DNA of 64,000 nucleotides from Antrihabitans stalagmiti (lineage in GTDB: Bacteria > Actinomycetota > Actinomycetes > Mycobacteriales > Mycobacteriaceae). This document shows, in pieces, positions 17,285-25,369 of the stretch. Below the pieces are notes generated by a model, which did not search any database, was not told the DNA's origin, and was given only the letters and a program-made list of their open reading frames with translations. Location: positions 1 to 64,000 of the forward strand of contig NZ_JAEMNV010000006.1 of NCBI RefSeq assembly GCF_016482825.1. The letters are read 5' to 3'. Each line of letters begins with the position of its first letter. Within the stretch, counting starts at the first letter, position 1. The translations under genes and the position numbers were made by a program.

Positions 17285-17326
17285 CTACCGGCGCGCATCA
17301 ATGAACTGGGGAAGGCGCGCCGGTAG
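17285..17326 (+). promoter_or_regulatory. Perfect 12-bp stem-loop in the 5' leader of the DUF1906 gene
   Basis: CTACCGGCGCGC (17285-17296) and GCGCGCCGGTAG (17315-17326) are exact reverse complements separated by an 18-nt loop. The structure sits 34 nt upstream of the GTG at 17361 and has no T-run, so it is unlikely to be an intrinsic terminator. It could stabilise the mRNA or bind a regulator. Confidence 0.6.
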
Positions 17327-17360
17327 TCATCGAAAGAAAATTCCGTTAGCGAGGACGCAA

Positions 17361-18086
17361 GTGCAGGTATCCCGTAGAGAGCTGTTCCGCTATGCCGCCG
17401 CAGGGTCCTGCGCGCTCGGCGCTGCCGCTATGGGCGTCAATGCCGCTGTGGCGCAGGCTGATTCGGACCTCGGCACCCTCATCGACTATTCCGGCGGAGT
17501 GCCGTCGGCCGACGCGATCCTCGAGGCCGGGCACGTCGGCGCGATCAGGTATGTGTCGGATCGCCGCAAAGGCGCCGAGTGGATGATGGGCAAACCCCTA
17601 CGTGCCGAGGAGGCGGAGGCGCTGACCGACGCCGGTCTCGAGATCGTGTCCTGCTATCAGTTCGGCAAAGGTACGACAGCCGATTGGCGTGGCGGACTCG
17701 AAGCAGGCAAACGGCACGCCGACCGCGGACTCGAATTGCACCTTGCCGCAGGTGGTCCCGCGAATCGGCCGATCTACGCGTCGATCGACGACAATCCGAC
17801 CCCGATCGAATTCGCGACGATGATCGCGCCCTACCTGCTCGGCTGGCAAGCGGTGGTCGGCAAGGAGAACACGGGCGTCTACGCCAACTCCCCGACGATC
17901 GACCTCGCAACCGCCGCGGGCCTCGGATCCTGGTTCTGGCAACACGATTGGGGAACTCCGGAAGGTTACGTCCATCCGGATGCGCAGCTGCATCAGTTCG
18001 AGATCGACAAGCGGCGGATCGACGGCATCGGGATCGACCTCAATTCGATTCTCGCCCCCGACTATGGACAGTGGTCTCTCTCATGA
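17361..18086 (+). CDS. Tat-exported DUF1906 glycoside-hydrolase-like protein
   Basis: 241-aa secreted protein. The N-terminus SRRELFRYAAAGSCALGAAA is a twin-arginine signal with probable cleavage after AVAQA (about residue 35). The mature part is a DUF1906 (GH25-like TIM barrel) domain: LGTLIDYSGGVPSADAI, then IRYVSDRR, IYASIDDNPT, NTGVYANSPT and SWFWQHDWG. Family members are found in actinobacterial envelopes and are thought to act on peptidoglycan or related glycans; activity is unproven. GTG at 17361 has GAGG 6 nt upstream. Its TGA overlaps the ATG of a 25-codon ORF, and the leader holds a long stem-loop. Confidence 0.82.
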   Translation: MQVSRRELFRYAAAGSCALGAAAMGVNAAVAQADSDLGTLIDYSGGVPSADAILEAGHVGAIRYVSDRRKGAEWMMGKPLRAEEAEALTDAGLEIVSCYQFGKGTTADWRGGLEAGKRHADRGLELHLAAGGPANRPIYASIDDNPTPIEFATMIAPYLLGWQAVVGKENTGVYANSPTIDLATAAGLGSWFWQHDWGTPEGYVHPDAQLHQFEIDKRRIDGIGIDLNSILAPDYGQWSLS

Positions 18087-18160
18087 TCGACCTCCTCTAC
18101 ACCGCACTCGGCTGGCTGTACCAAGCGATGTCGAGCGGCTCGGCCGGCGGTTCGTCGTAG
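18083..18160 (+). CDS. 25-aa micro-ORF translationally coupled to DUF1906 gene
   Basis: The ATG overlaps the TGA of the upstream gene (ATGA). The peptide begins MIDLLYTALGWLYQAMSS and ends in a flexible SGSAGGSS tail. An amphipathic or hydrophobic helix of about 16 residues followed by a Gly/Ser tail resembles small membrane-active or surface peptides. The ORF ends 37 bp before a strong terminator, so it lies inside the transcript. No homologue is claimed. Confidence 0.45.
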   Translation: MIDLLYTALGWLYQAMSSGSAGGSS

Positions 18161-18197
18161 CGCGATCAACTCCCGACCAACACTCCGACCCAACACA

Positions 18198-18227
18198 AAA
18201 GCCCGGGGACTTTCGTCCCCGGGCTTT
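18198..18227. terminator. Bidirectional intrinsic terminator
   Basis: AAAGCCCGGGGAC, loop TTTC, GTCCCCGGGCTTT: a perfect 13-bp stem between the plus-strand DUF1906 transcript and the convergent secreted-protein gene. The flanking A and T tracts allow termination in both directions. Confidence 0.9.
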
Positions 18228-18243
18228 CGCATGTGTGGAGATG

Positions 18244-19011
18244 TTATGCGACGGAGAACATTCCGACTGTCGGCAGGAATGTGCAGGTACGCGGTGCGGC
18301 GTCGGCTGCCTGAGTGGTGAGCGATCCCGAAACGACCGCGAGTACGCGACCAGGGCCGGTGTCGGCGATGGCCGAGAGCGTTGCCGGTCCGTCCGGGTTG
18401 ATCTTGGAAGCGTTGGTCAGCGGCTGCGTCAGCGTCTTGCGGTTGTCGATGTTCAGCCACGTGACCGTGAGCTTGTCGCCCTGGGTGTCGGCGACGGTCT
18501 TGGTGCCGAGCGCGGTGAAGACGAAGCCTGCCTGGCCCGCTGCGGGTCCGGGAGGCGGCAGTTTGGCGGGACCGGCAACGGCTAGCGCTGTGCCGACCGA
18601 GTCTGCTGTGTCGGAGATGCAGCCCCTACCGATCGTCGGGTAGAGGAACTGGGAGATGACGGGACCGTCCGACGGCGGAATGGCAGGGCCACCGCCACCG
18701 CTGCCGTCGAGGAATTTGATGATGCGGTCGAGCGTCGACTTGAGCTGCTCGGGCAGTGCCGGAGACTGCTGCAGAAGCTTCAGCTGCTCGATGAGCGCGC
18801 CCTGCGGGCCTTCCGCGATGTCCATGGGGCCTGCAGCTGCGCCGAGGATCGCTGGGGCGAGCGAGGCGAGCGCATCGATCGGGACGTCCTGCGGAATCGC
18901 AGGCACTGCCGGGATCGGCTCGGCCGACACAACTCCCGGTGCGGCCATTGCGGCTGCAGCCGCGATCGCGAGTGCCGTAATGGCTCTGCGAGTTCCTCGG
19001 GTTCGACGCAC
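18244..19011 (-). CDS. Secreted protein of unknown function, mycolata type
   Basis: 255-aa exported protein. Residues 1-30 form a Sec signal peptide (RRTRGTRRAITALAIAAAAAMAAPGVVSA, cut near SA-EP). The mature protein is Pro/Ala-rich at first (IPAVPAIPQDVPIDALASLAP) with a low-complexity GSGGGGPAIPPSDGP segment near 105. It then has a folded part with two Cys (GRGCISDTADS and PRTCTFLP) that could form one disulphide. It resembles conserved secreted proteins of Rhodococcus, Nocardia and Mycobacterium, but I do not recognise a function. GTG at 19011 has GGGGAC upstream. Confidence 0.75.
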   Translation of the reverse strand: MRRTRGTRRAITALAIAAAAAMAAPGVVSAEPIPAVPAIPQDVPIDALASLAPAILGAAAGPMDIAEGPQGALIEQLKLLQQSPALPEQLKSTLDRIIKFLDGSGGGGPAIPPSDGPVISQFLYPTIGRGCISDTADSVGTALAVAGPAKLPPPGPAAGQAGFVFTALGTKTVADTQGDKLTVTWLNIDNRKTLTQPLTNASKINPDGPATLSAIADTGPGRVLAVVSGSLTTQAADAAPRTCTFLPTVGMFSVA

Positions 19012-19245
19012 TGTGTCCCCATCCTTGTTCGGTAATGCAAAAAAACCGGCCGTGGCCCGTGCTTGCCGACTCGGGACGCCACTCTATGTAGCGCGCCCGG
19101 ATCTTGTACAGCCGCGGAGTCTATGCCCCTGTCGAAGACAGGTCACCACCCGTGACGATAGCTGTTACAGGAGTGATCAAAGTGAATATTGATACAACTG
19201 TTATTCGGTAGATGCTAACAAACTGCAGACCCTACTTTGCGCCGA

Positions 19246-19251
19246 TAGGCT
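19246..19251 (+). promoter_or_regulatory. -10 hexamer of leaderless pimE
   Basis: TAGGCT lies 8 nt before the ATG at 19260 and no ribosome site is seen, supporting that start over the in-frame ATG at 19212. Bases 19012-19245 otherwise hold no gene. Confidence 0.45.
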
Positions 19252-19259
19252 CATCGCCG

Positions 19260-20561
19260 ATGACTGCCGTCGAGGTCGAAGCTGCCCTGCACACTTCCGC
19301 TCCCAGCGCACCCCGAACGAGGCTCCCGCTACGAACCGTCGCGATCATATTGCTCACGGTGTCGGCGGCGACGCGACTGCTGTGGACCGCGCTGTCGGCC
19401 AACGGCCTCAACCTCGTCGATCTGCGTGTCTACGTCGACGGTTCGGCAGCGCTGGCCGACAACCAGCTCTACGAATTCAGCACCTCGTTCGGTAGTCCCG
19501 ACTTTGCGTTGCCTTTCACCTACCCGCCGTTCGCCGCGCTGCTCTTCTATCCGCTGCATCACCTGCCGTTCACAGTCGTCGGCCTTGCGTGGCAGGTGGC
19601 GACCATCGGCGCGATGTACCTCGTGGTTCGGATCAGTTTCGAACTGATCGACACCGCTTTGGACGACACCGCGAAAGGTGACAAACGGCCAGACCGCCGC
19701 AACGCCACCATGATCTGGTGCGCGGTCGCCCTGTGGACCGAACCCGTGCGAACGACTCTCGAATGCGGGCAGGTCAACGTCTTCATCGTCGCGGCGGTAC
19801 TCGCTGCTGCGCGAAGCGCCCGCTGGTGGATCAGCGGCGCACTCGTCGGTCTTGTCGCCGGCGTCAAACTCACGCCCGCGATCAGCGGCCTCTACTTTCT
19901 CCTCAGACGGCGTCCGGCGACGGTCGGGTGGTCGGCGGTCGCGTTCGCAGCGACGATCGGCCTGAGTTTCGCCCTCATCGGCAACCAGTCACGCGACTAC
20001 TTCACGAATCTGATCGGCGACGCAACCAGGATCGGTCCAGTCGGGTCGGTCGCGAATCAGTCGCTGCGCGGAGCGTTGAGCCGGTTGGCGGGATACGACG
20101 TCGGGACGGGTCCGGCGTGGCTCGTCGGGGTGGCGATCGCGGTTGTCCTCGCCGCGCTTGCCTGGCGTGCGCTCGCTGCGTCGGACGCTCTCGGTGCGTT
20201 GCTCGTCGTGCAGTTCCTCGGGCTGGTCGTCTCGCCGATCTCGTGGGCGCACCACTGGGTGTGGGTGACGCCGTTGCTCATCTGGCTGAGCTACGGACCG
20301 ATGCGGCATCGACGCGGTGCGCGAGCGCTGGCCTGGTACTGGTTTGCGGCCACCGCTCTGGGAGTTCCGTGGGCATTGACGTTGGTTCAGACGTCGGTGT
20401 GGGACATCTCACGCCCAGGTGTTCTGGCCTGGCTCGGTGCGGTGAACGTGATCGGCGTGGCAGCGTGGTTCGTCTGGCTCGGCGCGACCCGATGGACCGG
20501 TGTGCTCAGCCTTCGGCGAGTCGGTCGATCGCCCGAGCCAGCGCCACATCCAGTTCGGTGA
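19260..20561 (+). CDS. pimE: Polyprenol-phosphate-mannose-dependent mannosyltransferase PimE
   Basis: 433-aa membrane glycosyltransferase of family GT87 (GT-C fold) with about ten helices. The catalytic-type Asp lies in LVDLRVYVDGSAAL (first extracytoplasmic loop). Family segments LPFTYPPFAALLFYPLH and ALWTEPVRTTLECGQVNVFI follow. In mycobacteria PimE adds the fifth, alpha-1,2-linked mannose to Ac1PIM4 outside the membrane. The call over other GT87 paralogues rests on context: phhB and mutT2 follow immediately and typA-lpqW come next, as in M. tuberculosis. An in-frame ATG at 19212 would add 16 residues. The end overlaps phhB by 56 bp. Confidence 0.78.
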   Translation: MTAVEVEAALHTSAPSAPRTRLPLRTVAIILLTVSAATRLLWTALSANGLNLVDLRVYVDGSAALADNQLYEFSTSFGSPDFALPFTYPPFAALLFYPLHHLPFTVVGLAWQVATIGAMYLVVRISFELIDTALDDTAKGDKRPDRRNATMIWCAVALWTEPVRTTLECGQVNVFIVAAVLAAARSARWWISGALVGLVAGVKLTPAISGLYFLLRRRPATVGWSAVAFAATIGLSFALIGNQSRDYFTNLIGDATRIGPVGSVANQSLRGALSRLAGYDVGTGPAWLVGVAIAVVLAALAWRALAASDALGALLVVQFLGLVVSPISWAHHWVWVTPLLIWLSYGPMRHRRGARALAWYWFAATALGVPWALTLVQTSVWDISRPGVLAWLGAVNVIGVAAWFVWLGATRWTGVLSLRRVGRSPEPAPHPVR

Positions 20562-20793
20562 GCCCGCCCTCGGAATGCGTCGACAGTGTGAACGTGACCT
20601 TGCGCCAGCGAATATCGATATCGGGATGATGATTCGCCGATTCGGCTTCGACGGCTACCGCGCGAACGAAGTCGATCGCCTCGGGGAAGGTCGGTCGTTC
20701 GAAGGTTTTCGTCAGTGTCGCGTCGACCTTCGACCAGTCGTTCAGGTCGGTCAGCGCGGCGGCGATTTCGGGGTCGGTCAACTTGGTTGCCAT
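20506..20793 (-). CDS. phhB: Pterin-4a-carbinolamine dehydratase
   Basis: 95-aa PCD/DCoH protein. It dehydrates 4a-hydroxytetrahydropterin in the recycling of tetrahydropterin cofactor. The active-site stretch ESANHHPDIDIRWRKVTFTL (about residues 55-74) holds the paired His and the Asp/Trp residues of the family, and TDPEIAAALTDLNDW is the usual N-terminal helix. The length is typical. The ATG at 20793 sits 16 bp from the divergent mutT2 start, so the two share a very short promoter region. It converges on pimE with a 56-bp overlap. No phenylalanine hydroxylase gene is visible nearby. Confidence 0.9.
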   Translation of the reverse strand: MATKLTDPEIAAALTDLNDWSKVDATLTKTFERPTFPEAIDFVRAVAVEAESANHHPDIDIRWRKVTFTLSTHSEGGLTELDVALARAIDRLAEG

Positions 20794-20809
20794 ACCGCAT
20801 GATGGTGCC

Positions 20810-21202
20810 ATGAACGTCTGCGTGGTGGTTGCCGCAGCGATCGTCGTCGACGGTCGATTGTTGCTTGCGCAGCGACGTCGGCCCGCCGCGCTCGACGGGC
20901 TGTGGGAATTGCCTGGCGGCAAGGTCGAACCAGGTGAGACGCCTACGGACGCATTGCGACGCGAGCTGCGTGAAGAGCTCGACATCGAGACCGAGGCGGG
21001 CGAGCGAATCGGCGTCGAGGTGCCGTTGGCAGATGGCCTTGTCCTGCGGGCGTATCTGACCGAGATTGTGTCGGGCATCCCTCGCGCGCTGGATCACGCC
21101 GCCATCGGCTGGTTCTCGGCAGCCGAATTGCCTGCTGTGGATCTGGTGCCGAACGACCGAATGTGGCTGCCGGATCTGGAGCGGGCGCTGCGCGCCTCGT
21201 GA
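20810..21202 (+). CDS. mutT2: Nudix hydrolase MutT2-like
   Basis: 130-aa Nudix pyrophosphohydrolase. The complete Nudix box is visible at about residues 36-58 (GGKVEPGETPTDALRRELRE, then EL). The preceding LLAQRRRPAALDGLWELP is typical of MutT enzymes that hydrolyse oxidised or modified (d)NTPs; mycobacterial MutT2 prefers dCTP and related nucleotides. Gene order pimE-phhB-mutT2 supports the orthologue. The ATG at 20810 was chosen because the first beta-strand NVCVVVAAAIV starts there; an in-frame ATG at 20783 would run through the divergent gene's start. A strong hairpin follows the stop. Confidence 0.85.
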   Translation: MNVCVVVAAAIVVDGRLLLAQRRRPAALDGLWELPGGKVEPGETPTDALRRELREELDIETEAGERIGVEVPLADGLVLRAYLTEIVSGIPRALDHAAIGWFSAAELPAVDLVPNDRMWLPDLERALRAS

Positions 21203-21234
21203 GTCTTTTCGGTGGGCGGGCCCGCCGAAAAGAC
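21203..21234. terminator. Bidirectional intrinsic terminator
   Basis: GTCTTTTCGGTGGGC pairs with GCCCGCCGAAAAGAC (15-bp stem with one G-T pair, 2-nt loop). It starts at the base after the mutT2 stop and separates it from the convergent small gene ending at 21254. Confidence 0.8.
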
Positions 21235-21253
21235 GCACGAGCCGCGAAGCGGC

Positions 21254-21430
21254 CTATGCCGCGCGAGCCTTCTTGAGTGCTTTCCGCAGATCTTTGCCCG
21301 TCATGCCTGCGCTCTCGGCCTTCTTCATTCGCATGATGACGACCGGGCATTTGAGGCAGCGATTCTTGCTGCGGCAACACTTCTTCTTCGGTTTGAGGCC
21401 CGAGACCCTGTCGGCTTTGACCTTGCCCAT
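21254..21430 (-). CDS. Small basic Cys-rich protein (58 aa)
   Basis: This 58-codon ORF reads MGKVKADRVSGLKPKKKCCR, then SKNRCLKCPVVIMRMKKAES and AGMTGKDLRKALKKARAA. It is very Lys/Arg-rich and has four Cys arranged CC-x5-C-x2-C, a plausible zinc ribbon. Codon choice is GC-rich in third positions like its neighbours, and Arg/Lys-rich content suits nucleic acid or ribosome binding. AAGAGGAG lies 12 nt before the ATG. It resembles small conserved actinobacterial proteins seen beside typA; no function is known to me. It is divergent from typA. Confidence 0.7.
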   Translation of the reverse strand: MGKVKADRVSGLKPKKKCCRSKNRCLKCPVVIMRMKKAESAGMTGKDLRKALKKARAA

Positions 21431-21647
21431 GTCCGGTTTTCGCTCCTCTTGTGCTGCCCATTTGCCTAGCTGAGCCTACCCTCAATCGGACGGCTGGAAG
21501 TTCGGAGCGGTGTTGCGCGGTAGTCTGTTCGTGGCCGTGTAGCCCGAACCGAGCGCAAAAGCGCGTCGTTCGATCTTTCATGTTCCACGGCAGCCCAGAA
21601 TCCGTGCGATCGACCTTGCGCGGGAGAATCAGCTCAGGAGACCAAGC

Positions 21648-23543
21648 GTGTCGCGCACTACATTTCGCAACGTCGCCATCGTCGCACACGTCGACCACGG
21701 CAAGACCACCCTTGTCGACGCCATGCTTCGCCAATCCGGCGCCTTCGCCGAGCGAGCAGAGCTCGTCGACCGCGTGATGGACTCCGGTGATCTCGAGCGC
21801 GAAAAGGGCATCACCATCCTCGCGAAGAACACCGCCGTGCATAAGCACCACGAAGACGGCAGCGTCACTGTCATCAACGTCATCGACACACCCGGCCACG
21901 CCGACTTCGGTGGCGAGGTCGAACGTGGACTGTCCATGGTCGACGGCGTCGTGCTGCTCGTCGACGCATCGGAGGGCCCGCTTCCGCAGACCCGCTTCGT
22001 GCTGCGCAAGGCGCTTGCGTCGTCGCTGCCGGTGATCCTGGTTGTCAACAAGACGGACCGTCCCGACGCGCGTATCGCCGAAGTTGTCTCGGAAAGCCAC
22101 GACCTGCTGCTCGACCTGGCGTCGGACCTCGACGACGAAGCCGCGGAAGCTGCGGAGCTCGCGCTCGATCTCCCCGTTCTCTACGCATCGGGCCGTGAAG
22201 GCAAGGCGTCGAAGGAGCAGCCCGAAAACGGCCATGCTCCCGACGCGGAGAATCTCGACGCACTCTTCGACGTGCTGCTGAGCTACGTCCCCGCGCCGAA
22301 GGGTGATGTCGAAGCACCGCTGCAGGCGCACGTCACGAACCTCGATGCCTCGGCATTCCTCGGTCGGCTCGCGCTCGTTCGTATCCACAACGGCAAGCTC
22401 AAGAAGGGCCAGACCGTCGCGTGGATGCACGGCGACGGCATCAAGCAGGTCAAGATCACCGAGTTGCTCGCGACCGAGGGTGTGGAACGCCATCCGGCCG
22501 AAGAGGGCGTCGCAGGCGACATCGTCGCCATCGCTGGTATCCCCGAAATCATGATCGGTGACACGCTCGCCGACCCCGAGAATCCGGTTGCACTGAAGCG
22601 GATCACGGTCGACGAGCCCGCCATCTCGGTCACCATCGGTATCAACACCTCGCCGCTGGCCGGCCGCAACGGTGGCAAGAAGCTGACCGCTCGCCTGGTC
22701 AAGGCTCGCCTCGACTCCGAGCTTGTCGGCAACGTCTCGCTCAAAGTCATCCCGACCGAACGTCCCGACACCTGGGAGGTCCAGGGTCGTGGCGAGTTGG
22801 CACTGGCCATTCTCGTCGAGCAGATGCGCCGCGAAGGCTTCGAGCTGACCGTCGGCAAGCCGCAGGTGGTCACCCGTGTCGTCGACGGCAAGGTGCACGA
22901 GCCGTTCGAAGAGCTGACTGTCGACGTCCCCGAAGAGCACCTCGGTGGGATCACCCAGCTGCTCGCAGCCCGCAAGGGCAAGATGGTGCAGATGACCAAC
23001 CACGGATCCGGTTGGGTCCGAATGGAATTCATCGTCCCGTCGCGTGGTCTCATCGGCTTCCGCACCGACTTCCTCACCGACACTCGCGGTACGGGCATCA
23101 TGAACGCCGTTTTCCACGGCTACGCGCCGTGGGCAGGCGAAATCCGGGCACGGCACACCGGCTCGCTCGTCTCGGACCGTGCGGGCAACGTGACCCCCTA
23201 CGCCATGACTCAGCTCGCCGATCGTGGCACCTTCTTCGTCGAGCCCGGTTCTGCGACGTACGAGGGCATGGTCGTCGGCATCAACCCGCGCCAGGAAGAT
23301 CTCGACATCAACGTCACGCGTGAGAAGAAGCTGACGAACATGCGGCAGTCCTCGGCCGACGTCATGGAAACGCTCGCGACACCGATCAAGCTCGATCTCG
23401 AAGGTGCGATGGAATTCTGCTCGCAGGACGAGTGTGTCGAGGTCGGACCCGACGTCGTCCGCGTGCGTAAGGTGATGCTCAACGCGACCGAGCGAGCGCG
23501 CGATCTGTCGCGTCGTAAGGCTCGCGACAAGGCTGCTCTGTAA
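21648..23543 (+). CDS. typA: Ribosome-associated translational GTPase TypA/BipA
   Basis: 631-aa translation-factor GTPase. G1 is AHVDHGKTT (about residues 13-21), G2 is GITI, G3 is DTPGHADFGG and G4 is NKTDRPD. EF-Tu/EF-G-like domains follow, and the C-terminal BipA-specific domain contains NHGSGWVRMEFIVPSRGLIG and FRTDFLTDTRGTG. BipA binds 70S ribosomes at the elongation-factor site and aids 50S assembly and growth under stress. GTG at 21648 has AGGAG 7 nt upstream. lpqW begins 29 bp downstream, and the order typA-lpqW is conserved in mycobacteria. Confidence 0.96.
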   Translation: MSRTTFRNVAIVAHVDHGKTTLVDAMLRQSGAFAERAELVDRVMDSGDLEREKGITILAKNTAVHKHHEDGSVTVINVIDTPGHADFGGEVERGLSMVDGVVLLVDASEGPLPQTRFVLRKALASSLPVILVVNKTDRPDARIAEVVSESHDLLLDLASDLDDEAAEAAELALDLPVLYASGREGKASKEQPENGHAPDAENLDALFDVLLSYVPAPKGDVEAPLQAHVTNLDASAFLGRLALVRIHNGKLKKGQTVAWMHGDGIKQVKITELLATEGVERHPAEEGVAGDIVAIAGIPEIMIGDTLADPENPVALKRITVDEPAISVTIGINTSPLAGRNGGKKLTARLVKARLDSELVGNVSLKVIPTERPDTWEVQGRGELALAILVEQMRREGFELTVGKPQVVTRVVDGKVHEPFEELTVDVPEEHLGGITQLLAARKGKMVQMTNHGSGWVRMEFIVPSRGLIGFRTDFLTDTRGTGIMNAVFHGYAPWAGEIRARHTGSLVSDRAGNVTPYAMTQLADRGTFFVEPGSATYEGMVVGINPRQEDLDINVTREKKLTNMRQSSADVMETLATPIKLDLEGAMEFCSQDECVEVGPDVVRVRKVMLNATERARDLSRRKARDKAAL

Positions 23544-23572
23544 TCGATGCGGCTCGTGTCGAAGGAGGGTAT

Positions 23573-25369
23573 GTGCAGACTCGGGTAGCGCGACGCATCG
23601 CGACGGCAGTTGCCGTCTGTGCGCTGAGCGTCACCGGGTGCACTGCCGATCCTCCTCCACCGATCGAAAGCACCGACAGCCCGAACCCGCCGACCGCGAT
23701 TGCGACCCGTAATACGGTCGTCGTCGCGATCGACGACGTCGGCGTCGGTTTCAACCCGCATCTGCTCGCCGACCAGTCGCCGACCAACTCCGCTGTGGCG
23801 GCGCTCGTTCTACCGAGCCCCTTCCGTCCGGTTGTCGGCGAAGGCGGTCCGGGTACGACGCAGTGGAACCTCGATCCGACCATGATGGTGTCGGCAGACG
23901 TGACGTCGCAGGATCCGTTCACGATCACCTACCAGATTCGCAACGAAGCGCAGTGGTCCGACGGAGCACCGATCGCCGCCGAGGATTTTCTCTACCTCTG
24001 GCAGCAGATGATCAAAGAGCCCGGAACGGTCGACGCAGCCGGCTATGGACGGATTCGCGATGTCGGGTCCTCCGGCGGCGGCAAGACGGTAACGGTGACG
24101 ATGGACAGCCCCTACCCGGCGTGGCGCGAACTGTTCACGAACTTGCTTCCCGCGCACCTGGTCAAGGATTCGCCCGGCGGCTTCGCACGCGGACTGGCCG
24201 AGAGTATTCCGGTGTCCGGCGGCCATTTTCATATCAAATCGATCGACCGCGGTCGTGACGAAGTTGTTCTCGAACGCAACGATCGATTCTGGGACGCGCC
24301 TGCCAAGCCCGACCAGATCCTGATGCGACGCGCGGGAGCGCCTGCGCAGCTTGCGGATTCGATACGGTCCGACGACGCGCAGATCGCCGTCATTCACGGC
24401 GGAAACGCGGTGGCTGCGCAACTCTCGGCCATCCCCGAGGTGCGTACGGCAACCATCTTTCAGCCGCGGGTACTGCAGTTGGCGCTCAATGCTCGTGTGG
24501 GTGAGCTGACCGACGTACGGGTCCGTGCAGGCGTACTCGGGATGCTCGATCCGGCGCTGCTGGCGACGGTCGGCGCCGGTAGCAGGGCGACGGTCGAACC
24601 TGCTCGCGCGCAGATACTTTCGCCGTCGGATGCGGGCTATACGCCGACCGCACCGCCGCAGTTGGACCGCGACCAGGCGTTCGCGTTGCTTGCGTCGGCC
24701 GGCTATGTCCGGCAGGACGCGGCGCCGGCCTCGACGAGCCCTGTTCCTGGCGAGATCCCGCCAGGTGTCGGCCGGATCACCAAGGACGGCGATGCGCTGA
24801 CGTTGCGCATCGGCACTCCCGAGGAAGACGATGTGGCGGCTGCCGTCGCGAGCACGGCCGTCGACCAACTGCGTGCCGCAGGAATCGATGCCTCGACGGT
24901 GCGACTACCTGCGTCGGACCTCTACGGCGACGCACTTGTCGATCGGGAGATCGACGCGATCGTCGGCTGGGTTCGCTCTGGTTCCGATCGAGCGACCGCA
25001 CTGGCGTCGCGTTTCGGATGCTCGCCGACGACCACACCGGGGGCGCCGTCCACTCCCGGCCCCGACACGACTCCGACTCCGTCCGCGCCGCAGGAGGCTC
25101 CCAACAGCCGGGCGCCGAGCAATCTGTCCGGTGCGTGTGATCCGTCGCTGCAGCCGGTGATCGATTCGACGTTGCGTGGGCCGGCCGACATCGTTGCCGT
25201 TGCGGCGCAACTGGAGCCGAAGCTCTGGGAGTTGTCGACAGTACTGCCGATCCTGCAGGACACGACCGTCGTCGCGGCGGGTTCCGGCGTCGAAGGAGTG
25301 TCGCTGACAGGCGCGATCCAAGTCGGCATCTTTGCCGATGCAGACAGTTGGTCCAGGCGGGAAGGGTGA
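23573..25369 (+). CDS. lpqW: LpqW-like lipoprotein, SBP-family-5 fold
   Basis: 598-aa secreted lipoprotein. The signal peptide ends in the lipobox LSVTGC (Cys about residue 23), then a Pro/Ser linker. The rest is a solute-binding family 5 (peptide/nickel-binding) fold with FTITYQIRNEAQWSDGAPIAAEDFLYLW as its hallmark. No permease or ATPase genes accompany it. By position directly after typA and before mshB it matches LpqW, which in mycobacteria does not import peptides but steers intermediates between polar PIM and lipoarabinomannan synthesis near the PimE step. A disordered Pro/Thr-rich loop lies near residues 485-520. GTG start has AAGGAGGGT upstream; its stop overlaps mshB. Confidence 0.82.
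   Translation: MQTRVARRIATAVAVCALSVTGCTADPPPPIESTDSPNPPTAIATRNTVVVAIDDVGVGFNPHLLADQSPTNSAVAALVLPSPFRPVVGEGGPGTTQWNLDPTMMVSADVTSQDPFTITYQIRNEAQWSDGAPIAAEDFLYLWQQMIKEPGTVDAAGYGRIRDVGSSGGGKTVTVTMDSPYPAWRELFTNLLPAHLVKDSPGGFARGLAESIPVSGGHFHIKSIDRGRDEVVLERNDRFWDAPAKPDQILMRRAGAPAQLADSIRSDDAQIAVIHGGNAVAAQLSAIPEVRTATIFQPRVLQLALNARVGELTDVRVRAGVLGMLDPALLATVGAGSRATVEPARAQILSPSDAGYTPTAPPQLDRDQAFALLASAGYVRQDAAPASTSPVPGEIPPGVGRITKDGDALTLRIGTPEEDDVAAAVASTAVDQLRAAGIDASTVRLPASDLYGDALVDREIDAIVGWVRSGSDRATALASRFGCSPTTTPGAPSTPGPDTTPTPSAPQEAPNSRAPSNLSGACDPSLQPVIDSTLRGPADIVAVAAQLEPKLWELSTVLPILQDTTVVAAGSGVEGVSLTGAIQVGIFADADSWSRREG

Noticed and set aside
20943-23156. Long open frame (737 codons) on the minus strand across typA
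   Set aside because: It is wholly antisense to the conserved typA gene, has no domain, and arises from GC-skewed codon positions. Only the separate 58-codon frame at 21254-21430 looks real.
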